The notes beneath the pieces were generated by a model that worked only from the letters and a program-made list of their open reading frames with translations, was not told the DNA's origin and ran no database searches. Shown in pieces: positions 1 through 4,508 of a stretch of 6,155 bases of DNA. The position numbers and the translations under genes were made by a program. Position 1 is the first letter of the stretch; each line of letters opens with the position of its first letter. Where the stretch lies: assembly GCA_964532225.1 (NCBI GenBank), contig CAZHHM010000041.1, positions 1 through 6,155 on the forward strand, given 5' to 3'. The DNA is from CAZHHM01 sp964532225. GTDB lineage: Bacteria > Margulisbacteria > WOR-1 > JAKLHX01.

Positions 1-277
1 TGAGGCTCTGTGTCGCCCGGAGGACAAGCTCGCCCTTTTCCTTATCAAGGAGCATCAGAGAGCATATGTTCGAGTTCATGAGCTCCGAGGTTATCCTCAT
101 AAGGAGACTGAGGATCTCCTCAAGGTACATGTCTGACGCTATTGTATTGCTTACGGCCGAAAGAGCGAGCACCTTTTTCTCGTTCTGCTCCTTCAGCTCA
201 TCTATAGCTCTGCGGCAGGCGAGCACTTCCGCCTTAAGCTTGTCCAGGGCAGTGGTCTTTTTCTTTTTAGCGGGCAT
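1..277 (-). CDS. GAF-domain protein, N-terminal part (runs off left edge)
   Basis: Reading the minus strand from the ATG at 277-275 gives 92 open codons to the edge of the window, so this is the N-terminus only. The protein opens with a Lys-rich stretch (MPAKKKKTT), then a charged helical segment at about residues 11-38 (KLKAEVLACRRAIDELKEQ) that could be a short coiled coil. From about residue 40 it matches the opening of a GAF sensory domain: the SNTIASDMYLEEIL helix, then NSNICSLMLLDKEKGELVLR, the usual first strands. GAF domains bind small ligands or mediate dimerisation in cytoplasmic signalling proteins. The output domain lies outside the window, so kinase, phosphatase, ANTAR or transcription-factor roles cannot be separated. 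The start overlaps the end of pdxJ by 11 bases, and AAAGGG five bases before the ATG can serve as ribosome binding site, which points to co-transcription with pdxJ. The GAF call is fairly sure; the function is not. Confidence 0.75.
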   Translation of the reverse strand, partial: MPAKKKKTTALDKLKAEVLACRRAIDELKEQNEKKVLALSAVSNTIASDMYLEEILSLLMRITSELMNSNICSLMLLDKEKGELVLRATQSL

Positions 278-1016
278 TGGAACCCTTTCTGATAGCCTGC
301 TTCATGCGCTTAACGGCATGGGAAAGGCCGTGATATATGGAATCGACTATTATGCTGTAACCAATATTTAATTCTTCAACACCCTCGATCTTAGCTATCT
401 CTGTTACGTTATCAAGGTCCAATCCGTGCCCCGCGTTAACTTTAAGCCCTAAAGCCCTGGCAGTAACAACCGCCTTTTTGATCTGTCCCAACTTCTTACT
501 TTTTACTTTAACTTTTGATCTTTGCCTTTTGCCTTTTGACCTATCCAAAGCATATTCACCCGTGTGTATCTCGATGAAGTCAGCGCCTGTCCTTGCAGCG
601 GCTTTGATCTGAAGAGGATCGGGATCTATGAACAGGCTTACCGCTATCCCTTTTTTTTGAAGAGTTCCGCAATACGCCTCAAGATACGCTATCTGCTTTG
701 CCACGTTCAGCCCGCCCTCGGTCGTGACCTCCTGCCTCTTTTCAGGGACCAGAGTGACCATGTCAGGCCTGACCTTGAGGGCAATGCGCAGCATCTCTTT
801 TGTCGCTGCCATCTCCATGTCAAACCGGTCAACGGCCTTTCTGATGCCGAAAATGTCCTTATCGTTGATGTGGCGCCTGTCCTCGCGCAGATGAGCGACT
901 ATGCCGTCAGCACCTGCCTTCATGCAGACGACAGCGGCCTCTACCGGCGAGGGGAACGTCTCTTTTCTTGCCTGGCGAAGAGTGGCTATATGGTCGATAT
1001 TGACCCCGAGTTTCAT
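267..1016 (-). CDS. pdxJ: Pyridoxine 5'-phosphate synthase PdxJ
   Basis: PdxJ condenses 1-deoxy-D-xylulose 5-phosphate with 3-amino-2-oxopropyl phosphate to pyridoxine 5'-phosphate, the last ring-forming step of DXP-dependent vitamin B6 synthesis, in the cytoplasm. The 249-residue product is near the 243 of E. coli. Signature blocks are GVNIDHIATLRQAR (4-17), HLREDRRHI (42-50), LVPEKRQEVTTEGG (89-102), FIEIHTG (147-153) and LKVNAGHGL (191-199). By alignment from memory with E. coli, the three catalytic residues are kept as His42, Glu68 and His197. Two oddities: the loop after EIHTGEYA carries about eight extra residues rich in Lys, Arg, Ser and Val (about 159-175), and the family's Gly-His near the C-terminus (His216 in E. 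coli) is Gly-Tyr here (219-220). The start is fixed by the conserved N-terminus, although no clear Shine-Dalgarno precedes it. It lies 52 bases after the 179-residue gene and overlaps the next gene by 11 bases. Confidence 0.96.
   Translation of the reverse strand: MKLGVNIDHIATLRQARKETFPSPVEAAVVCMKAGADGIVAHLREDRRHINDKDIFGIRKAVDRFDMEMAATKEMLRIALKVRPDMVTLVPEKRQEVTTEGGLNVAKQIAYLEAYCGTLQKKGIAVSLFIDPDPLQIKAAARTGADFIEIHTGEYALDRSKGKRQRSKVKVKSKKLGQIKKAVVTARALGLKVNAGHGLDLDNVTEIAKIEGVEELNIGYSIIVDSIYHGLSHAVKRMKQAIRKGSNAR
490..542 (-). repeat. Degenerate 6-8-base simple repeat inside pdxJ
   Basis: On the minus strand this 53-base tract is built of loose units such as GGTCAAAA, GGCAAAA, GGCAAAG, ATCAAAA, GTTAAAG and TAAAAAG, with very little C. 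It encodes Arg159 to Lys175 of PdxJ and coincides with the stretch where the protein is about eight residues longer than E. coli PdxJ. Composition and period differ sharply from the flanking codons. Tracts of this look (AAAAGT/AAAGGC strings) occur between genes in several uncultivated bacterial lineages, to my recollection; whether this one belongs to a dispersed family in this genome cannot be told from one copy. Confidence 0.6.
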
Positions 1017-1022
1017 ACTAAG

Positions 1023-1031
1023 AATATATCA
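1023..1031 (-). promoter_or_regulatory. Candidate extended -10 element before pdxJ
   Basis: The minus strand reads TGATATATT, a TGn extension followed by TATATT (five of six matches to TATAAT). No good -35 lies 16-18 bases upstream, which extended -10 promoters can tolerate. Only six bases separate it from the pdxJ ATG, so a transcript from here would begin at or next to the start codon and be leaderless. pdxJ could equally be read through from the upstream pair of genes. Weak call. Confidence 0.3.
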
Positions 1032-1068
1032 CAACCTGGCACATCTTTGTGACTGAGCGGGAATGCCA

Positions 1069-1608
1069 CTATTTATAGTTGTCTTTGTAATCCTGGATAT
1101 TGTCTATAGGCATGTATCTATGGTCTATCTTCTGCAGCAGCTCATCCGCCATCTGGATAGTTGCGATGCAGCATGCATAGTCGACAAGATGGCGCAATCC
1201 TTTGATGACCACAGCTTTTGTTCCAGCAAATATCTTCCCGCCGGGGTCTTTGGACGGAGGAAAATATGTTCGCCTGTCAGCCCCTGACACCAGTTCCTTT
1301 AATATCATCATCAGGAAAGCATATCTCTTGTTCATCAAAGAAACGCCTTCCTCGTCGGAGGTCTCTTCATCCAGCGGCGAATAGTCGGTCATCCACTCCA
1401 CAACGGCTTCGGCAACGGACTTCGCCGCGGAAGGGCTTTTTTTGGCGATATTCAGTATCAGCGAACAAATATCCCCGAAAAGATTGCAGCTGTTGTAGTC
1501 CTTTATGATATCGAGGAGACCTTTGACATGCTCTTTGATGCTTTCGTCACTTTTATCCCTGCTCACTTGATATCTAAGAACGGTTCCGCTGTATGTTCCT
1601 ATCCTCAT
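1069..1608 (-). CDS. Uncharacterised 179-residue protein
   Basis: I do not recognise this family. The protein begins MRIGTYSGTVLRYQVSRDKS, then looks mostly helical: helices are plausible at about 20-37 (DESIKEHVKGLLDIIKDY), 44-56, 59-74 (PSAAKSVAEAVVEWMT), 93-109 (NKRYAFLMMILKELVSG) and 133-162. An acidic stretch at 78-88 (PLDEETSDEEG) separates two halves. There is no signal peptide, transmembrane segment or obvious catalytic motif; a CysCys pair sits at 146-147. The start is well supported: AGGAGG ends six bases before the ATG. The gene follows the 170-residue gene by three bases, so the two are almost certainly translated from one message and may act together. Its Met-Arg-Ile opening is shared with the two neighbouring orphan genes. 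Confidence 0.8.
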   Translation of the reverse strand: MRIGTYSGTVLRYQVSRDKSDESIKEHVKGLLDIIKDYNSCNLFGDICSLILNIAKKSPSAAKSVAEAVVEWMTDYSPLDEETSDEEGVSLMNKRYAFLMMILKELVSGADRRTYFPPSKDPGGKIFAGTKAVVIKGLRHLVDYACCIATIQMADELLQKIDHRYMPIDNIQDYKDNYK

Positions 1609-1611
1609 TTT

Positions 1612-2124
1612 CTACCTCCTGAACCTGTATTTTGGGGCGTTGAGCAACGACACCATCTTATCGATCAGTTCCTTGTCGCATGAGACAGGGTTGGTCGGCA
1701 GCCCTATGCTTTTCCGGAATATCTGGAGCCTTATGCCAAGCTCATCGAGTTTTGTGTCGAGCCTGAAAGGCGTCCTGTCCTCGGCAGAGTTGAATTCGAT
1801 ACTTCTCTGCGCAGCGGCACCATACCCAAACCCTAACAATTCCAGTGCATCGGCAAGAACATCCACCTGCTTTTCCAGGGACCTAAGGACCTTCAGGTTC
1901 TTTTCATAGCCTTCTTTGGTGCTCATGTCCTCATAGCAGGACCGCGCGAACTTCTTTATGTCGGTGATGGTGAAGCCGTCCGAACCGGTGATCTCTTTGT
2001 ATGACCCGAGAAGCTGTTCCAGGGAGTCGATCAGCTTTTGGGCCTGTCCTTTGTCCTGAACAAAAGAGGCCGCCGTAAAGGCGCCTGCACATATATATGA
2101 TGTGGAAAGACCGCTAAGCCTCAT
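1612..2124 (-). CDS. Uncharacterised 170-residue helical protein
   Basis: I do not recognise this family. After MRLSGLSTSY there is an uncharged, Ala-rich stretch (about residues 9-22, YICAGAFTAASFV) that might be a weak export signal or simply a buried helix; no typical cleavage site stands out. The rest looks helical, with a likely amphipathic or coiled-coil region at about 23-44 (QDKGQAQKLIDSLEQLLGSYKE) and another at 70-97 (EGYEKNLKVLRSLEKQVDVLADALELL). A second helical region at 122-139 precedes the basic end YRFRR. The gene sits just after the terminator of the 162-residue gene, so it should have its own promoter in 2125-2176. The ATG is taken because its Met-Arg-Leu opening resembles the neighbours; no convincing Shine-Dalgarno precedes it. 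It is the first gene of a pair with the 179-residue gene (three-base gap). Confidence 0.75.
   Translation of the reverse strand: MRLSGLSTSYICAGAFTAASFVQDKGQAQKLIDSLEQLLGSYKEITGSDGFTITDIKKFARSCYEDMSTKEGYEKNLKVLRSLEKQVDVLADALELLGFGYGAAAQRSIEFNSAEDRTPFRLDTKLDELGIRLQIFRKSIGLPTNPVSCDKELIDKMVSLLNAPKYRFRR
1615..1620 (-). promoter_or_regulatory. Perfect Shine-Dalgarno for the 179-residue gene, inside the preceding gene
   Basis: AGGAGG lies six bases before the ATG at 1608. It is also the final two sense codons (Arg169-Arg170, AGG AGG) of the 170-residue gene, directly followed by its TAG stop. It is the strongest ribosome binding site in the window and fixes the downstream start; AGG is usually a rare Arg codon, so the codon choice probably serves the binding site. 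Confidence 0.85.
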
Positions 2125-2130
2125 GCCTAC

Positions 2131-2157
2131 TTATCGGGGTGATTTTAATGGAATTTC
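2131..2157 (-). promoter_or_regulatory. Possible sigma-28-like promoter before the 170-residue gene
   Basis: On the minus strand CCCGATAA (2138-2131) matches seven of eight bases of the FliA -10 consensus GCCGATAA, and GAAATTCC (2157-2150) lies exactly 11 bases upstream, matching four of eight of TAAAGTTT. The predicted transcript start falls at about the ATG (2124), which would make the mRNA leaderless, so the call is weak. A sigma-70 type TAAAAT at 2143-2148 has no acceptable -35. Confidence 0.25.
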
Positions 2158-2176
2158 ACTAAATGACGTTTTTAAC

Positions 2177-2208
2177 AAAAGAAAAAGCCCCTGCATTCGC
2201 AGGGGCTT
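2177..2208 (-). terminator. Intrinsic terminator after the 162-residue gene
   Basis: On the minus strand AAGCCCCTGC pairs perfectly with GCAGGGGCTT around a GAAT loop (stem arms 2199-2208 and 2185-2194), a 10-bp G+C-rich stem followed by TTTCTTTT. It begins 18 bases after the stop of the 162-residue gene and works only for minus-strand transcription, since no T run follows it on the plus strand. It separates the transcript ending with that gene from the pair of genes downstream. Confidence 0.93.
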
Positions 2209-2226
2209 GAAGAGTTCAGACTGCGA

Positions 2227-2715
2227 TCACCTGACCATTACCGCGTTCAATTCCTGAAGCAGATACTTCTTTGTGAGCAATCCGAAATTATTCCCGCTGT
2301 CACCGCCGGGGATATTGTGGTCCCGCTGCAGCTGGCCCAGGCATTTTCTTATGACCGAAGGGTCAGAGGCGTCGTCAAGGTCACTATCCGGCCATCTGCC
2401 CACAAGCTTCAATGCCACCGACAATGCCACAAGCTCCTGTTCTGACAGCTCTCCTGAAAGCACAAGAGCACTGCCTGCTCCAGAATATTCCACATGAACG
2501 ATATTGTCCCCGCTTTGAGAGTTATTGATCGTATCATAAACCTGTTTTGGAGTGGTCTTGATCGTGTTGGTCCCGAACAGTCCCCACATATCTACTTTTC
2601 CGTCCATGAAAGTTACGTGCGACCTGTACTTCACCGTAAGCTCTGAATTTGCCTTGACCTTGCCTGGGCCGCTATGGGACTGCTGCGCTGCGGGCATATA
2701 ACCGTTAATTCTCAT
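2227..2715 (-). CDS. Uncharacterised 162-residue protein with possible peptidoglycan-binding-like C-terminus
   Basis: No family is recognised with confidence. The N-terminus MRINGYMPAAQQSHSGPG is Gly/Ser/Gln-rich and probably unstructured, followed by strand-like segments at about 25-85 (ELTVKYRSHVTFMDGKVDMWG, NIVHVEYSGAGSALVLSG) and a helix at 91-106. The C-terminal 40 residues (about 120-157) have LGQLQ, GGDSGNNFG and T148 with LLQ in the order and rough spacing of the PG_binding_1 fold (LQ, DGxFG, T, fQ). This is a resemblance, not proof. It lacks a signal peptide, which argues against a simple secreted wall-binding role. GGAG seven bases from an ATG supports the start. It follows the rlpA-like gene by 139 bases, with no intrinsic terminator seen between, and is closed by the terminator at 2177-2208. 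It may be read through from the aroB-rlpA run as well as from its own promoter. Confidence 0.75.
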   Translation of the reverse strand: MRINGYMPAAQQSHSGPGKVKANSELTVKYRSHVTFMDGKVDMWGLFGTNTIKTTPKQVYDTINNSQSGDNIVHVEYSGAGSALVLSGELSEQELVALSVALKLVGRWPDSDLDDASDPSVIRKCLGQLQRDHNIPGGDSGNNFGLLTKKYLLQELNAVMVR

Positions 2716-2722
2716 TTTCTTT

Positions 2723-2726
2723 CTCC
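2723..2726 (-). promoter_or_regulatory. Ribosome binding site of the 162-residue gene
   Basis: GGAG in CGGAGAAAGAAAATG, seven bases before the ATG at 2715. It supports this start over any internal one. Confidence 0.7.
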
Positions 2727-2753
2727 GTTCTGTGATTTTTCCCTTACATAACT

Positions 2754-2780
2754 ATATCGATTTCTGCGGGGAAAACTTGC
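2754..2780 (-). promoter_or_regulatory. Candidate sigma-28-like promoter before the 162-residue gene
   Basis: On the minus strand GCAAGTTT (2780-2773) matches six of eight bases of the FliA -35 consensus TAAAGTTT, and ATCGATAT (2761-2754) matches five of eight of GCCGATAA with the CGATA core intact. The spacer is exactly 11 bases, as the consensus requires. A start about seven bases downstream would leave a leader of about 30 bases containing the ribosome binding site. A sigma-70 alternative (TATAGT, 2751-2756) lacks a good -35. Confidence 0.35.
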
Positions 2781-2854
2781 ATGGGAATATCAAGCAGAGA
2801 TGGCCCGTGAAGCCCCGAAAAGAGATGAAGGCAAGGAGAACGGTCATTCCGCCC

Positions 2855-4036
2855 TTACCGGCCTTTACGGGCCTTCTTTCTAAGATTGTTTATTTCTGAC
2901 GTCCCGATAAGGTCAATCCTGACCCTGGCCACGCCTTTGCCTATCATGCCGAGAGCTTCGGCAGCTGACTTTGAAAGGTCGATTATCCTGCCGCGTATAT
3001 ACGGTCCGCGGTCCGTTATCCTGACGACTATGCTCTTGTTGGTGTCAAGATCGGTAACCAGCACTTCAGAACCGAACGGAAGAGTTTTGTGCGCTCCGGT
3101 GAACTCGTACATGTTGTATCTCTCGCCGCTGGAGGCCCGTCTTCCGTGAAAATACGGGCCGTACCATGAAGCCTTGCCTACCTGGGTGAGCGAGGATTTG
3201 ATCGAATCCGCCGATATCGGCGCCGCTCCGAGAGCTCCCCTTATCTTGTTGGTCCAGAAATACGCCATATCCCAAAGTTTCGTATTGTTGATGACCGCCT
3301 CGTCCTCAGGTATGGCAGAGATGACGTTTTCACCTATCTTTATCGAGAACTTGTTGTTGGGATGGAGTCCGGGCTTCACATCAACTCCGGCGCCTCCTTC
3401 AATTATGGACTGTTCTATGGCCTGAGCGATCTCCATTGCTCTGTCATATGAGGTCTTTCCGTCAAGCACCTCATGCATCCGCATAACTACTTTGCCGTTT
3501 ATAACGACCTCTGATATGCCGGACTCGATGTTGTCCCTGACCTCGATCCTTACGCCTTTCAGTCTTTCGATCTTGATGGTCTGGTTGATCTGGTCCTGCC
3601 CGAGCAAAGGAGCACCGAACGCCCTCCTCAGCCTGTTAGCCCAATCATAGGCAAGCAGAAGTGTAGGCATGTTCGTATGCTTCACATCGTTGCGGTCCAC
3701 CGTGAACACCACCGCGCCGTTCACCATGCCGGATGCAACGCCTCCCGACTCGAACGCTTCCACGCTCCCGATCGAATATCCCGCTTTGCGGAGAGCGTTA
3801 ATATTGGCGCAGATCTGCTCGGCACGGTCAAAAGCCGTTTGTCCAGACTCTGAAGAAGCATACAGTTTGATCGTTGATAATGTCCCGATAAGCACTTCAG
3901 CGCCCTGGACCCTTGACGCGGTAAAGAAATGCGCCGGGACCGCTTCGTACGACGAAGAGAATGCATGCTGGCCCAAGGTCAACATGACCGTTATGACCGC
4001 AAAAATATATGATATAGGTCTTAAATGGTTGCGCAT
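2855..4036 (-). CDS. Secreted RlpA-like protein with duplicated N-terminal domain
   Basis: RlpA proteins act in the periplasm on glycan strands lacking stem peptides, as septal lytic transglycosylases where tested. The 393-residue product has a Sec signal (MRNHLRPIS then a hydrophobic core at 9-22, cleavage probably near 26-29), but no Cys there, so it is not a lipoprotein as E. coli RlpA is. Residues about 46-281 hold two copies of an unrecognised domain. Residues 287-376 are the double-psi beta-barrel: GKASWYG (287-293), HGRRASSGE (297-305), AHKTLPFG (315-322), VRITDRGPY (338-346), IIDLS (351-355). His316 and Asp342 correspond, from memory, to the essential His and Asp of Pseudomonas RlpA. 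The protein ends with a basic tail and has no SPOR domain. The gene starts four bases after ispF, with no clear ribosome binding site, suggesting translational coupling. The fold is sure; enzymatic activity is inferred. Confidence 0.92.
   Translation of the reverse strand: MRNHLRPISYIFAVITVMLTLGQHAFSSSYEAVPAHFFTASRVQGAEVLIGTLSTIKLYASSESGQTAFDRAEQICANINALRKAGYSIGSVEAFESGGVASGMVNGAVVFTVDRNDVKHTNMPTLLLAYDWANRLRRAFGAPLLGQDQINQTIKIERLKGVRIEVRDNIESGISEVVINGKVVMRMHEVLDGKTSYDRAMEIAQAIEQSIIEGGAGVDVKPGLHPNNKFSIKIGENVISAIPEDEAVINNTKLWDMAYFWTNKIRGALGAAPISADSIKSSLTQVGKASWYGPYFHGRRASSGERYNMYEFTGAHKTLPFGSEVLVTDLDTNKSIVVRITDRGPYIRGRIIDLSKSAAEALGMIGKGVARVRIDLIGTSEINNLRKKARKGR
3194..3901 (-). repeat. Tandem domain duplication encoded within the rlpA-like gene
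   Basis: Residues about 46-152 and 175-281 align with each other over their length. Matching landmarks are TAFDRAEQICANIN (67-80) with TSYDRAMEIAQAIE (195-208), and LLAYDWANRLRRAFGAPLL (127-145) with DMAYFWTNKIRGALGAAPI (256-274). The distance from the Phe/Tyr-Asp-Arg-Ala motif to the closing Ile is 81 residues in the first copy and 82 in the second. Each copy looks like strand, helix, strands, then an aromatic-rich helix. I do not know a named family for it. Confidence 0.8.
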
Positions 4037-4040
4037 ATGA

Positions 4041-4508
4041 TCAGTTGATGAGGCAAACGGCCTGGGCTGCTATAGCTTTGCCCTTGCCGATATATCCGAG
4101 CTTTTCTTCTGTCTTAGCCTTCACACTTATCTTATCGACGGTAATGCCGAGGGATTTCGCGAGTTTTTGCCTGATGAGAGGGATGAACTTGCCGAGCTTT
4201 GGCTCTTCGGTTATCACGGTAGAATCAACGTTGAGGACCCTGAAGCCTTTCTTCCTGACCAGTTTTACCGCCTGTTCAAGAAGAAGGATGCTTGAAATAT
4301 TTTTAAACTTACTATCGCTTGGCGGAAAGTGCGTCCCGATGTCCCCCAGCCCGGCAGCTCCGAACAGGGAATCCGTTATCGCATGCGCCAGGACATCGGC
4401 ATCGCTGTGGCCTAGAAGCCCTTTGGGGAACTTGATCTCAACGCCGCCGAGGATGAGCTTTCTTCCTTTTACCAGCTTATGAACATCCCAGCCTGTGCCT
4501 ACTCGCAT
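4041..4508 (-). CDS. ispF: 2-C-methyl-D-erythritol 2,4-cyclodiphosphate synthase IspF
   Basis: IspF cyclises CDP-methylerythritol 2-phosphate to methylerythritol 2,4-cyclodiphosphate with release of CMP, the fifth step of the MEP isoprenoid pathway, as a cytoplasmic trimer. The 155-residue length is typical of the family. The metal ligands Asp8, His10 (GTGWDVHKL) and His42 (LAHAITDSLFGAAGLGDIGTHFP) are all present, as are GHSDADV (33-39) and the KTEEKLG block (132-138) that contacts the substrate. Nothing appears missing. The start overlaps the end of tyrS by ten bases, with AAAGTGAT as a weak ribosome binding site, so coupled translation is likely. ispD, the usual neighbour or fusion partner, is not in the window. 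Confidence 0.97.
   Translation of the reverse strand: MRVGTGWDVHKLVKGRKLILGGVEIKFPKGLLGHSDADVLAHAITDSLFGAAGLGDIGTHFPPSDSKFKNISSILLLEQAVKLVRKKGFRVLNVDSTVITEEPKLGKFIPLIRQKLAKSLGITVDKISVKAKTEEKLGYIGKGKAIAAQAVCLIN

Noticed and set aside
66..371. Plus-strand open frame of 101 codons
   Set aside because: Antisense to the GAF-protein start and pdxJ end, both of which have coherent family matches.
564..1052. Plus-strand open frame of 162 codons opposite pdxJ
   Set aside because: Fully antisense to the well-supported pdxJ, with no ribosome binding site or recognisable protein features.
1017..1068. Small hairpin CACA-TCTT-TGTG between the 179-residue gene and pdxJ
   Set aside because: A four-base stem without a T run is too weak to be a terminator or a riboswitch.
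2359..2400. EF-hand-like Asp-rich stretch (DSDLDDASD) in the 162-residue protein
   Set aside because: Position six is not Gly, the hydrophobic position is not filled and no Glu closes the loop, so a calcium-binding loop is not supported.
2790..2854. Possible terminator after the rlpA-like gene
   Set aside because: The G+C-rich words here (GGGGCTTCACGGGCC) are not inverted repeats and no T run follows, so I could not support one; readthrough to the next gene remains possible.
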